A stretch of 54,914 nucleotides of DNA from the NCBI GenBank assembly GCA_937139565.1, contig CAKZQH010000053.1, positions 1 through 54,914 on the forward strand. The letters are read 5' to 3'. The notes beneath the pieces are model-generated. The model was not told the origin of the DNA and made no database searches. It saw nothing but the letters and a program-made list of their open reading frames with translations. How positions within the stretch are numbered: position 1 is the first letter of the stretch; each line of letters starts with the position of its first letter. The translations under genes and the position numbers were made by a program. The DNA comes from an uncultured Nitrospiraceae bacterium (GTDB lineage: Bacteria > Nitrospirota > Thermodesulfovibrionia > Thermodesulfovibrionales > Thermodesulfovibrionaceae). Of this stretch, positions 9,466-18,157 are shown in pieces.

Positions 9466-10947
9466 TTAGTGCTTATAAATGCTCTGGCTTCTTATCCTTA
9501 CAGGTAAAACTCCAGTTGCTCTTGATAAGCCTTCAGAGAGGTAATCTAAAAAAGCATAAACAGCCATTTCATTTGAATCGTACAATAAAACAATCGTGTC
9601 TATCCTTTTAGAAAGTTCAAAGTTTGTAACATAAGGATTACCAAAGGATACAAATATTGAATTTTTATTTTCCTTGATAATTTTATAAATTATCGCCTTT
9701 TCCTCCTCTTTTAGAGAGTAGCTTTGTCCTGCTGCTCTTATGTCTGTAAAAGCTGCAATAAGGGGAATTTTACCGGTTTTTTTATATTCCATCAGGTCAT
9801 AGGCCGAATCAAAGGTATATCTGAATATCTCAAATATGCTCTGAGTATAGTTTCCAACAAGATAGGGAATTATCTTACGATTCTGCAAGTCTTCTATTCT
9901 ATTTCTTATAACTGTTACAGACCTTTTAAAAGCTTGTTTCACAATAAAAGGTATTTCTTCAGAAGATTCCTCAATTGAATCCTTATCTTCAAGAGTCAAT
10001 TTTATTCTAAATTTATCTATTTTCTCTTTTGCCTCTTTGATTCTTTCTTCATTTATTAATCCTCTTTCATAAGCCTCTCCTATTTCATTAGAGGCTTTGT
10101 AAGGGTTCTCGGGATGAAGTATTATATCAGCACCAGCTTTTAGCGCTAATGCATGAGGATTATTATATGCTGATAGCGCTTTCATGTTCATGGCATCGGT
10201 GAGTACCAATCCTTTGAATCGGATTTTTTTTCTTAAAAGTTCCTTTATTGCCCATTCAGAAAGACTGGCGGGATAGTTGTCTTCAACTGGTATGCTTATG
10301 TGACCGACCATTATTGCTGAAACCTCTGCTTTTACTGCTTGTCTAAAGGGTTTAAGATGAAGATTAAGCCTGTCTGTAAGATAGGGTAAATCTAAATGAG
10401 AGTCTACAGAAACACCGCCATGTCCGGGAAAGTGCTTTCCGCAGGTTGGAAGCCCTTGTGATTGAAAGAAATTTATGATAAAACTTCCGTATTCTGATAC
10501 AACCTTTGGATTATCTGAAAATGACCTTGTGCATATTATGGGATTTTTTGGTTCTGTATTTACGTCAAGAACAGGAATAAGGGCGAGATTTATCCCCACA
10601 TCCCTTGCTTCTTTTATAACAATAGAATAAAGCTTTTCAAGTTCGTCACAGTCCTGTGGTAACTTAAATCCAGCTCTTATTGCCATCTGGCAAGGAATAA
10701 TTGTTCCACCTTTTATTTGCTGTCCTACACCTCTTTCTATATCAGAAGCAATTATAAGTGTCTTTGATGAGATACTCTGAATATGGGAAAGGAAATCTTT
10801 TACTTTCTCGTATTCACCACCGAAAATAATAAATCCTGCGATACCTTCTTCAACGAGTTTTATGATGTAATCTCTGTATGAGGAGTCTTCAATCCTATCT
10901 CCGTCAAGCCTTGCAATAATTAGATTTAAAAAACTTTTCCTTATCAT
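9466..10947 (-). CDS. nagZ: Glycoside hydrolase family 3, beta-N-acetylhexosaminidase
   Basis: NagZ-like enzymes cleave beta-1,4-GlcNAc from peptidoglycan fragments during wall recycling. The 493-residue protein has the GH3 barrel with FIIFGGEY, IASDIERG, the signature GKHFPGHGGVSVDSHLDLP and the nucleophile Asp in LVLTDAMNMKAL. It also has a C-terminal domain of about 150 residues, making it longer than the single-domain NagZ of E. coli and like the two-domain Gram-positive type. No signal peptide is seen. The start lacks a Shine-Dalgarno; instead a promoter ends 8 bases before ATG, so the mRNA is probably leaderless. Confidence 0.88.
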   Translation of the reverse strand: MIRKSFLNLIIARLDGDRIEDSSYRDYIIKLVEEGIAGFIIFGGEYEKVKDFLSHIQSISSKTLIIASDIERGVGQQIKGGTIIPCQMAIRAGFKLPQDCDELEKLYSIVIKEARDVGINLALIPVLDVNTEPKNPIICTRSFSDNPKVVSEYGSFIINFFQSQGLPTCGKHFPGHGGVSVDSHLDLPYLTDRLNLHLKPFRQAVKAEVSAIMVGHISIPVEDNYPASLSEWAIKELLRKKIRFKGLVLTDAMNMKALSAYNNPHALALKAGADIILHPENPYKASNEIGEAYERGLINEERIKEAKEKIDKFRIKLTLEDKDSIEESSEEIPFIVKQAFKRSVTVIRNRIEDLQNRKIIPYLVGNYTQSIFEIFRYTFDSAYDLMEYKKTGKIPLIAAFTDIRAAGQSYSLKEEEKAIIYKIIKENKNSIFVSFGNPYVTNFELSKRIDTIVLLYDSNEMAVYAFLDYLSEGLSRATGVLPVRIRSQSIYKH

Positions 10948-10955
10948 AGAATATT

Positions 10956-10985
10956 ATTATGAATTATTGAAGCGAAAGGATTCAA
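10956..10985 (-). promoter_or_regulatory. Promoter of nagZ, probably leaderless
   Basis: On the minus strand TTGAAT (10985-10980), an 18-bp spacer and CATAAT (10961-10956) lie 8 nt before the start ATG (10947-10945). There is no purine-rich ribosome binding site between them. Confidence 0.55.
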
Positions 10986-11058
10986 ATTTATAATCCACTT
11001 CATGATTGTAATAGAAGACTTAGGATTTTAGATGACTGAGTCATTTGAAGATAAAAAA

Positions 11059-11178
<120 letters not shown>

Positions 11179-11186
11179 ATTTTTAT

Positions 11187-11214
11187 ATTATCACAAAGCT
11201 TATATTAAATGCAA
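11187..11214 (-). promoter_or_regulatory. Dedicated promoter of the lone 5S rRNA
   Basis: TTGCAT (11214-11209), a 16-bp spacer and GATAAT (11192-11187) stand 7 nt before the 5S 5' end. The -35 box touches the ftsK stop codon. Confidence 0.6.
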
Positions 11215-11215
11215 G

Positions 11216-13363
11216 CTAAATTTTATTACCTAAAAATTTTCTCGGTTTGCCTGCTCCCTGAGGTGGCCCAACAAGACCGTCTTCCTCAAGAAGATCCATT
11301 ATTCGGGCTGCACGGTTGTAACCGATTTTAAATTTTCTCTGAATAAGAGATATGGAGATTTCACCCACCTGGTTTGCATATTCAATTACTTGCTCGTAAA
11401 GTTCATCTTTATCTGAATCATAAGAATTACCATTTTCCTTTTTTTCAACAGGTAACTGGATTGATTCAAAGAGTCCATAGTCTGGAACTCCCTGAGAGCG
11501 TAAATAGTCGGTAACTGCCTTAACTTCTTCTTCGCTTACATAGGCTCCGTGAACTCTCAATATTTTTACGCCTGAAACCATAAAAAGCATATCACCCATT
11601 CCAAGTAATTTTTCTGCTCCCTGAGCATCAAGTATGGTTCTGGAGTCAACTCGAGAACTCACCTGAAAGGCTATTCTTGCTGGGAAATTTGCCTTAATAA
11701 TGCCTGTGATTACATCTACACTTGGCCTTTGTGTTGCCACTACAAGATGAATACCTGAAGCTCTTGCCATTTGAGCAATCCGTGTTACTGATTGTTCAAC
11801 TTCCGATGGAGCGGTGAACATAAGGTCTGCAAATTCATCAATAAAGACAACAATGTATGGTAGTTTCTCCTCAGAGGATACTGACTGATTGAATGTTACT
11901 ATGTTTCTAAATCCTCGGGATGCAAAAAGCTTGTATCTTCTTTCCATCTCTACGATAACTTTTTTTAAAGCATCGGAAGCTTCCTTGGGATCGGTTATAA
12001 CAGGAGACATTAAATGGGGTATGTTTTCGTAAGTAGATAGCTCTAAGAGTTTAGGATCAATTAACAAAAGCTTTACTTCCTCAGGAGTAGACTTGTAAAG
12101 AAGGCTTAGAATCATTGTGTTTAAACAGACACTTTTTCCAGAACCAGTGGCGCCCGCTACAAGAAGATGGGGCATCTTAGAGAGATCTGTAATAACAGGA
12201 TTTCCGTATATATCTTTACCGAGTGCAAGTGTTAAATATGATTCACTTTTTTGAAATTTTTCTGAAGAGATAATTTCACCGAGTCTTACTATCTGGCGTT
12301 TTTTATTTGGCACCTCAATTCCAATTGCAGACCTACCTGGAATAGGATATATTCTTATGCTTTGGGCTTTAAGGGAAAGAGCTAATTCATCACTAAGGGT
12401 GATTATTTTACTTAGTTTTATTCCGCTTGCAGGTTCAAATTCGTACATGGTAACAACAGGACCAGGATGAACCTCATTAATCTTTCCGTGAATTCCAAAT
12501 TCAGCAAATCGTGATTCTATGCTTCTTGCTGATAAAACTAATTCCTCTTTTGAAATTGTGCTTTCAGTCTTCTCAATTTCAAGAAGTGCAAGCGGTGGCA
12601 TTTTAAATCTGCCTTCCTTTCTCTCAACTTGCTCTCTTTTTAGATTGTCCGTATCTTCAGGGGTTGAAGCTTTTTTTGTCTGCTTTTCTTTGTTAAAGTT
12701 TTTTAATGATTCTTCTGGCTTTGGAACTTTTATTATCTTTATCTCATCTTCTTCCTGCGGTGTGATTGTGTTTTTTTCCGTAGACTCTGTTTTTCTCCTT
12801 ATTAAATCTCCCTTAAGCATGAATAGGGAAGCTATTGACAGAGATAGCCAAAGTATATATGTTCCTGCAAGGGATATATATTTTTTACTTAAATCAAACG
12901 CAATTAATGAAAGTCCTTCTGCTATTTTTTTATAGGGCTCAATAAACTGCCTGAGTGGTTCGAACATAACAGAAAAAGAAAAAAGAGCCAAAGTGAGCCA
13001 AAGAATTTTTACCATCGATATGGGCTTATGTAAAAATATACGAATGCCTCCATAAATTAAAAGAATAGGGATTAAAAAAGCGCCTATTCCAAAAATGCTG
13101 AATAGTATGTCCGCCAAGTAAGAGCCTACAATTCCGCCATAATTCGATGGTTTCGAGTTTGTATAGGTAAAAAATGAGGGGTCCAAAAAATTGTAAGTAG
13201 TAAGACAAACCCCTAAGTAAACAGCAAAAGAGAAAAAAAGAAGAGATTTGAATATTTCCGAAGGTGAATACTCAGCTTGGTTATTTTTTTTTACTTCCCT
13301 TTTTAAATTTCCCTCTATTTTTTTAGTTTTAAGGGGTTTTTTATAAAAAACTTTTTTACTCAT
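11216..13363 (-). CDS. ftsK: DNA translocase FtsK/SpoIIIE
   Basis: FtsK pumps chromosomal DNA through the closing septum and helps dimer resolution. The 715-residue protein begins with a Lys-rich tail and four hydrophobic segments between about residues 30 and 185 (membrane anchor), then a charged linker (about 190-255). The motor follows, with Walker A GATGSGKSVCLN (about 402-413) and Walker B VVFIDEFADLM (about 507). It ends in a winged-helix gamma domain (YEQVIEYANQ..NRAARIMDLLEEDGLVGPP). The start ATG shares one base with the uppP stop (TGATG), so the two are translationally coupled. The linker is short compared with E. coli FtsK. Confidence 0.96.
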   Translation of the reverse strand: MSKKVFYKKPLKTKKIEGNLKREVKKNNQAEYSPSEIFKSLLFFSFAVYLGVCLTTYNFLDPSFFTYTNSKPSNYGGIVGSYLADILFSIFGIGAFLIPILLIYGGIRIFLHKPISMVKILWLTLALFSFSVMFEPLRQFIEPYKKIAEGLSLIAFDLSKKYISLAGTYILWLSLSIASLFMLKGDLIRRKTESTEKNTITPQEEDEIKIIKVPKPEESLKNFNKEKQTKKASTPEDTDNLKREQVERKEGRFKMPPLALLEIEKTESTISKEELVLSARSIESRFAEFGIHGKINEVHPGPVVTMYEFEPASGIKLSKIITLSDELALSLKAQSIRIYPIPGRSAIGIEVPNKKRQIVRLGEIISSEKFQKSESYLTLALGKDIYGNPVITDLSKMPHLLVAGATGSGKSVCLNTMILSLLYKSTPEEVKLLLIDPKLLELSTYENIPHLMSPVITDPKEASDALKKVIVEMERRYKLFASRGFRNIVTFNQSVSSEEKLPYIVVFIDEFADLMFTAPSEVEQSVTRIAQMARASGIHLVVATQRPSVDVITGIIKANFPARIAFQVSSRVDSRTILDAQGAEKLLGMGDMLFMVSGVKILRVHGAYVSEEEVKAVTDYLRSQGVPDYGLFESIQLPVEKKENGNSYDSDKDELYEQVIEYANQVGEISISLIQRKFKIGYNRAARIMDLLEEDGLVGPPQGAGKPRKFLGNKI

Positions 13364-14136
13364 CAGCTTCTAAGAAAATATAACAAAAAAATCACTAATG
13401 CTAAAACCCACCTATAGTATATAAAAATGTTCAAAGGATATTGTTTTAGAAAACTAAGAAGAAATTTAATGGCAACTATGCCTGTAATTGTTGCTGTGAT
13501 TATTCCCACAGCAAAGAGAGAGTAATCGTGAGCATAATCTATTTTTAGAGATTTACAAAAATCAAGCATTGCTGCTCCTGCAATAGCAGGTGTTGAAAGC
13601 AGAAAAGAAAATTTTGCAGCATAGGCTCTGTCAAGACCTCTAAATAGACCTGCAGCAATAGTAATTCCTGAGCGGGACACGCCTGGTATTAAAGCTATTG
13701 CCTGCGCAATGCCTATTACAAAGACATCAAGGATAGAGATATTTTCTCTATCTCTCCTTCCTAATTTTTCCGCAAGGAGCATTACTGCACCAAATACTAT
13801 AAGAGTAAAGACTATAATTAGAGGATTTCTAAGTTCGTTTTCAATTATGCTGTGAAATAAAACACCTGCCAAGCCAGCAGGAATGGTTCCAATTACAATG
13901 TAGGCGAGCATTCTTCTGTTTCTAAAAAATATATCTATCCAGTCCCTCCAGAAGCAAATCAAAAGGGAAATAAGAGTGCCCACATGCACAGCAATATCAA
14001 AGGAAAGTGAATTGACTGTTCCATCCCATCCAAAAATCCATGGAGTTATTACTAAATGGGCCGTACTACTGATTGGAAGAAACTCTGTTATGCCTTGAAT
14101 TATTCCAAGTAAAATGGCCTGAAAAATTTGATCCAT
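13363..14136 (-). CDS. uppP: Undecaprenyl-diphosphatase
   Basis: UppP (BacA family) recycles the undecaprenyl pyrophosphate lipid carrier for wall and LPS synthesis at the inner membrane. The 257 residues are almost all hydrophobic helices. Signatures are GIIQGITEFLPISSTAHLVI near the N-terminus and the PGVSRSGITIAAGLFRGLDR motif. A Shine-Dalgarno AAGGAGGAAAAG lies about 10 bases upstream. It is the first gene of the uppP-ftsK pair. This family is associated with bacitracin resistance. Confidence 0.95.
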   Translation of the reverse strand: MDQIFQAILLGIIQGITEFLPISSTAHLVITPWIFGWDGTVNSLSFDIAVHVGTLISLLICFWRDWIDIFFRNRRMLAYIVIGTIPAGLAGVLFHSIIENELRNPLIIVFTLIVFGAVMLLAEKLGRRDRENISILDVFVIGIAQAIALIPGVSRSGITIAAGLFRGLDRAYAAKFSFLLSTPAIAGAAMLDFCKSLKIDYAHDYSLFAVGIITATITGIVAIKFLLSFLKQYPLNIFIYYRWVLALVIFLLYFLRS

Positions 14137-14188
14137 AAGTTTTCTTTTCCTCCTTTAAGGGCTTCCTAAGATTTAGTAAAAGATTTCA

Positions 14189-16558
14189 TTAAATATTTCT
14201 AAGGCGAAGCCTAAGAGAATTAGTTACAACCGACACAGAACTTAGACTCATGGCAAAAGAGGCAATCATTGGATTAAGAAGAGGACCTCCAAATATATAA
14301 AGAGCACCAGCTGCAACAGGAATACTCAGAACATTGTAAATAAATGCCCAGAAAAGATTCTCCTTTATGGTGCGAAGTGTTAGTTTGTTTAGCCTTATAA
14401 GCCTTGGGATTCCCTTGAGCCCGCCGCTCATAAGGGTTATATCAGCTGCATGAATGGCAATGTCTGTGCCACTTCCCATTGCAATTCCAATATTTGCCTC
14501 TGCAAAAGAAGGAGCATCATTTATTCCATCTCCGATCATGCCAACTATTTTTCTCTCTTCAATTCGGTATTTTCTTACAATTCGGGCTTTTTCTTGGGGA
14601 AGCATATCAGAGTAGTATATTCTAATTCCAAGTTTTTCTGCCACATAGGATGTTACCTCTTTGTTGTCACCGGTTAAAATAACCACTTCAATTCCCATTT
14701 TTTTGAGGCTTTCTACTATTTCAAAGGCCTCCTTTCTGATTGTATCACTTATATAAAAAACTCCTTTTATTTCATCATCAAAGAATACATAGACATGGGT
14801 TGATGGGTCATTTAAACCTATCTCAGGAAGAGTGATGCCTCTTTTAGACATAAATTTACCGCTACCTATTAGCACTTCTTTTTCCCATTCGTTCGGAATG
14901 GCAACTTTTGCTTTAATACCTCCTCCTGGGATTATCTGAAAACTTAATGGTTCTCTTCCATATATACCCTCTCTCGCACAGTACCTAAGAATTGCCTTTC
15001 CAAGAGGATGTTCAGAGTATTTTTCAGCAGAAGCGACAATATAAAGCAGTTCCTCCTTTTCAATATTAAAAAGATCAACTCTAGTTACCTCTGGCTGTCC
15101 CTCCGTAAGAGTGCCTGTTTTATCCATAAAGAGAATATTAAGATTTCCAGCTTCCTCTAATTTCTCAATGTTTCTGATAAGAATTCCCTCACGAGCAGCC
15201 CTTCCTGTTGCAACCATTATGGCTGTAGGAGTTGCAAGTCCAAGAGCACACGGGCAGGCAACAATAAGAACAGCTATGCTGTTTTGAATCGCTATAGAGA
15301 GTTCTCCCTGAAGAAAATACCATAAAGAAAAGGTAATAATGGCAATTAACAGCACAGTAGGAACAAAGATAGATGAAATTTTATCAGCAAGTCGCTGTAC
15401 AGGAGGCTTGCCTTTTTGAGCATCTTCAATTAATTTTATTATCTGGCTTAAAAGGGATTCTTTACCTACTGCTTTTGCTTGAACTTTTAATACACCTGAA
15501 CGCAAAAGAGTTCCTCCAATTACTCTGTCACCGGAAGATTTATCTATAGGAATAGATTCTCCAGTAATCATTGACTCATCTACGCTTCCATAGCCTTCTA
15601 AGATAAGTCCATCAACAGGTATTTTTTCACTCTGCTTTATAATTACTACATCACCTGGCATGACTTCTTGAATACTTATCTCTTTTTCTTTTCCATCTCT
15701 TATCACCGTTGCTTTTTTTGGTTGAATTTCCACAAGTCTCTTTATTGCGTCAGAGGTTCTTTCTTTGGCTTTTTCTTCAAGGGTCCTACCAAAAAGTATT
15801 AGGGTAATTATTACTGCGGATGTTTCAAAATAAAAATGATGGCCATTTTGAAATAAAAGACCAAAAAGGCTATAAAAATAGGCTGCATTTGTTCCAATGC
15901 TTATTAGAGTGTTCATATTTGTTGAGCCATGTTTAAAAGCAATTAGAGCATTTCGATGAAATCTCCATCCAATAATAAATTGCACAGGAGTTGCTAAGAG
16001 AAATTGAACAAAACCATTTCCTAAAATAGGAAGATGAAACATGCTTCCAAGAAATAGCGGGAAGGTAAAGATTAGACTAAAAATTAATTCTCTTTTTATT
16101 TTTCTTATGGCTTTTTTCTTTTCCTCTTCAATTTGATAAGTTTCTGTGTATTTTTCTCCTTTTATACCTAAGGCTTTAAGAGAGGAGAGTATTTTTTCCT
16201 CCTCAACAATAGTAGATAAGTATTTAATCTCAAGGGTTTTTCCTATTATGTCTGATTTTATTTCTGTGATACCCTCTATCTCTAAAAGCTTGCTCTCAAT
16301 CAGTCTTACCAGTTCAGAATCAATTTCTTGTATTTGAAGATAAAGGTTTCTTTGACCAAAGTCATATCCTGTTGCCCTAATTACGCTCAATAGCCGGGAT
16401 ATTTTTAAAGGTTCTTCAGCTATAATAATAGCCTTTTCTGTAAGAAGATTAACAGAGGCTTCTTTTACACCCTCTACCTTTTTTAATGCTCTCTCAATGG
16501 CCTGAGCACAGGCAGAACAGGTCATTCCTTTGATAGGTATTTCAATGGTTCGCTCCAC
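14189..16558 (-). CDS. copA: Cu+-exporting P1B-type ATPase
   Basis: CopA exports cytoplasmic Cu+ using ATP. The 789-residue protein has an N-terminal heavy-metal-associated domain with GMTCSAC (Cys14, Cys17), then a second HMA-like region without the CxxC pair (about 75-135). The transmembrane core carries the CPC motif in VACPCALGLATPT (about 433). DKTGTLTEG holds the phosphorylated Asp (about 478), GDGINDAP is near 674, and NLFWAFIYNVLSIP and MSLSSVSVVTNS are the P1B-1 copper signatures of the last helices. The start is GTG, 8 nt after a -10-like box with no Shine-Dalgarno. No CopZ or CsoR/CueR is visible nearby. Confidence 0.95.
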   Translation of the reverse strand: MERTIEIPIKGMTCSACAQAIERALKKVEGVKEASVNLLTEKAIIIAEEPLKISRLLSVIRATGYDFGQRNLYLQIQEIDSELVRLIESKLLEIEGITEIKSDIIGKTLEIKYLSTIVEEEKILSSLKALGIKGEKYTETYQIEEEKKKAIRKIKRELIFSLIFTFPLFLGSMFHLPILGNGFVQFLLATPVQFIIGWRFHRNALIAFKHGSTNMNTLISIGTNAAYFYSLFGLLFQNGHHFYFETSAVIITLILFGRTLEEKAKERTSDAIKRLVEIQPKKATVIRDGKEKEISIQEVMPGDVVIIKQSEKIPVDGLILEGYGSVDESMITGESIPIDKSSGDRVIGGTLLRSGVLKVQAKAVGKESLLSQIIKLIEDAQKGKPPVQRLADKISSIFVPTVLLIAIITFSLWYFLQGELSIAIQNSIAVLIVACPCALGLATPTAIMVATGRAAREGILIRNIEKLEEAGNLNILFMDKTGTLTEGQPEVTRVDLFNIEKEELLYIVASAEKYSEHPLGKAILRYCAREGIYGREPLSFQIIPGGGIKAKVAIPNEWEKEVLIGSGKFMSKRGITLPEIGLNDPSTHVYVFFDDEIKGVFYISDTIRKEAFEIVESLKKMGIEVVILTGDNKEVTSYVAEKLGIRIYYSDMLPQEKARIVRKYRIEERKIVGMIGDGINDAPSFAEANIGIAMGSGTDIAIHAADITLMSGGLKGIPRLIRLNKLTLRTIKENLFWAFIYNVLSIPVAAGALYIFGGPLLNPMIASFAMSLSSVSVVTNSLRLRLRNI

Positions 16559-16566
16559 TTTTCTTA

Positions 16567-16610
16567 TTTTTACCTTATGAGATGTTAAGTGTCAAATTTT
16601 ATGATATAAT
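16567..16610. promoter_or_regulatory. Overlapping divergent promoters of copA (minus) and the SapC-like gene (plus)
   Basis: Minus strand: TTGACA (16595-16590), a 17-bp spacer and TAAAAA (16572-16567), 8 nt before the copA GTG. Plus strand: extended -10 TGATATAAT (16602-16610), 27 nt before the SapC-like ATG, which has a GGAGG ribosome binding site at about 16629-16633. The two boxes interleave, so the genes may compete for RNA polymerase. Confidence 0.55.
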
Positions 16611-16637
16611 TGAAAAACTGCATTTTTCGGAGGTAAG

Positions 16638-17327
16638 ATGAGAGCCATTATGAAAGCCTTTAAAAAGGCTGTTGCTTTAGATAGTCATGTGCATAGAAAT
16701 CTAAAGGTTAGAATGCCAGATAACTTTGATTTTATGAAAGATGTGGAAATTGTACCTCTTACCTATTCGGAAATTTTAGCTGCAACCATGTATTACCCAG
16801 TTTTATTTGGAATTCAGGAAGGAGGCGTTTTTCCCTTTGCAGTGATTGGCATTAACAATAGAAATGTTTTCTTAGAGGAAGAAGGGCATTGGAAGGTGGA
16901 TGTTATTCCAAATGTTTGTAAATACTTTCCCTTTGGAATTCTAAAAGATAAGGATGAATACACAATAATTTTTGATGAAAGATATGCAAACAATGATGGC
17001 CAGAGAGTGTTTGATGATGATGGAAGCGATACAGAATTTTTTTCTAAGATTAAAGCTGGGCTTACAGAGCTTGCAAGAGACTTTTATGATGCTGAGGAAC
17101 TCTCCAGAGAGCTTTTTGAAAATGGATATCTTAAACCCTTCAACCTCGATGTAGAGACAAAAGTAGGGAAAATGAAATTTAACAATGTATATATGGCAAA
17201 CTTAGAAAATCTCTCTTCTACTTTGCCTGAAAAATTGTACACTCTGAATGCAAACGGTTCGCTTTTAATCCTTCATGCCCATTACTTGAGCCTTAGAAAC
17301 TTTAAGCTTTTTAATATTTTTGCATAG
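16638..17327 (+). CDS. SapC-family protein
   Basis: This 229-residue protein matches the SapC family layout: an early HVHRNLKVR, then VPLTYSEILAATMYYPVLF, the FPFAVIGI strand, HWKVDVIPNVCKYFPFGI, an acidic loop DDDGSDTEF, and LSSTLPEKLYTLNANGSLLILHAHYLSLRNF at the end. The family takes its name from a Campylobacter S-layer-associated protein, but the biochemical role is not established. There is no signal peptide. The start has TCGGAGGTAAG upstream. Its 3' end overlaps the convergent glycosyltransferase gene by 63 bp. Adjacency to copA looks positional rather than functional. Confidence 0.75.
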   Translation: MRAIMKAFKKAVALDSHVHRNLKVRMPDNFDFMKDVEIVPLTYSEILAATMYYPVLFGIQEGGVFPFAVIGINNRNVFLEEEGHWKVDVIPNVCKYFPFGILKDKDEYTIIFDERYANNDGQRVFDDDGSDTEFFSKIKAGLTELARDFYDAEELSRELFENGYLKPFNLDVETKVGKMKFNNVYMANLENLSSTLPEKLYTLNANGSLLILHAHYLSLRNFKLFNIFA

Positions 17328-18122
17328 CAGTCTTTCAATTTCATATATTAGAAATTTTTTATCCAGGCATTTTAATTCCTTGCAAATACTGGGAAAACAG
17401 GGCAGACAACTGTTATCCCTTATTACAAAGAGATTTTCTCCAATTGGATGCCATATTACAGGGTCGGTTGGGCCAAAAATAACAACTGAGGGAACTCCTA
17501 AATATGAGCTTAAATGGCTTACTCCACTATCCAGACCAATATAAAGGGAGGCTTTTAAAAGATTTTTTGCCAAGTCAAGAACATTATTAACAAAAAGAGA
17601 TTTTATGAAAAAATTACCTTGCCTTTCTTCTGCAGGTCCAATAATATATAAGGTATTAAAGCCCATTTTTTTAAGAATTTTGTCCAGTTCAAGGAAAAAG
17701 TCAATCTCAGGATTCTTCTTTTTTGAACCACTACCTGGATGAATAATACAAAGAGACGAATTCTTTTTAGTTTTAATGCCTATATTTAAAATTTTTGAAA
17801 ACTCTTCTCCTTCTAAATTCAAAGATTTAAGATAATAATCGATGATCCATATTTTTTCCCTTACAAAAGGATCAACAAATATGGTTTTATCTGAGGAACT
17901 AAAAGTTTCTCTATCTGCAGAGAAAATTATTCTTAAATCAAAGTGTTCTTTTGGTTCATAGAAGGTCACTTTATTGCAAAATCCTGCAATTTTGGCAAGG
18001 CTAAAGTATTCACTATTACCCCATACTGTTAAATGGTAGCCTCTTTTTTTCAATATCTCTAAAACCGGATAGACAAGAAGGCTATCTCCCAAGCCACCCA
18101 TGCGATAAATTAAAATTTTCAT
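17265..18122 (-). CDS. Glycosyltransferase family 9 (heptosyltransferase-like)
   Basis: GT9 enzymes add heptose or related sugars to the LPS core on the cytoplasmic face of the inner membrane. The 285-residue protein has the N-terminal donor-fold start MKILIYRMGGLGDSLLVYPVLEIL. The C-terminal donor-binding motif is IGLDSGVSHLSSYLGVPSVVIFGPTDP, followed by the Cys-containing NSCLPCFP segment. It is shorter than WaaC/WaaF (about 320-350 residues), so the exact acceptor and sugar are open. Its start codon lies only 16 bp from that of the divergent RACo gene. Confidence 0.85.
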   Translation of the reverse strand: MKILIYRMGGLGDSLLVYPVLEILKKRGYHLTVWGNSEYFSLAKIAGFCNKVTFYEPKEHFDLRIIFSADRETFSSSDKTIFVDPFVREKIWIIDYYLKSLNLEGEEFSKILNIGIKTKKNSSLCIIHPGSGSKKKNPEIDFFLELDKILKKMGFNTLYIIGPAEERQGNFFIKSLFVNNVLDLAKNLLKASLYIGLDSGVSHLSSYLGVPSVVIFGPTDPVIWHPIGENLFVIRDNSCLPCFPSICKELKCLDKKFLIYEIERLLCKNIKKLKVSKAQVMGMKD

Positions 18123-18124
18123 GA

Positions 18125-18157
18125 TATAATTTTAAATCATGCCCAAAATAAGAACAA
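18125..18157. promoter_or_regulatory. Overlapping divergent promoters of GT9 and RACo genes
   Basis: Plus strand: extended -10 TGATATAAT (18122-18130), 8 nt before the RACo ATG at 18139. Minus strand: TTGTTC (18157-18152), a 17-bp spacer and TAAAAT (18134-18129), 6 nt before the GT9 ATG. Neither gene has a Shine-Dalgarno, and each promoter runs through the other gene's start region. Confidence 0.55.

Noticed and set aside
12519-12935. 138-codon plus-strand frame
   Set aside because: It is a shadow of ftsK with low-complexity Ser/Phe composition and no start signal; the same holds for the antisense frames over leuB, asd, kdsD and pycB.
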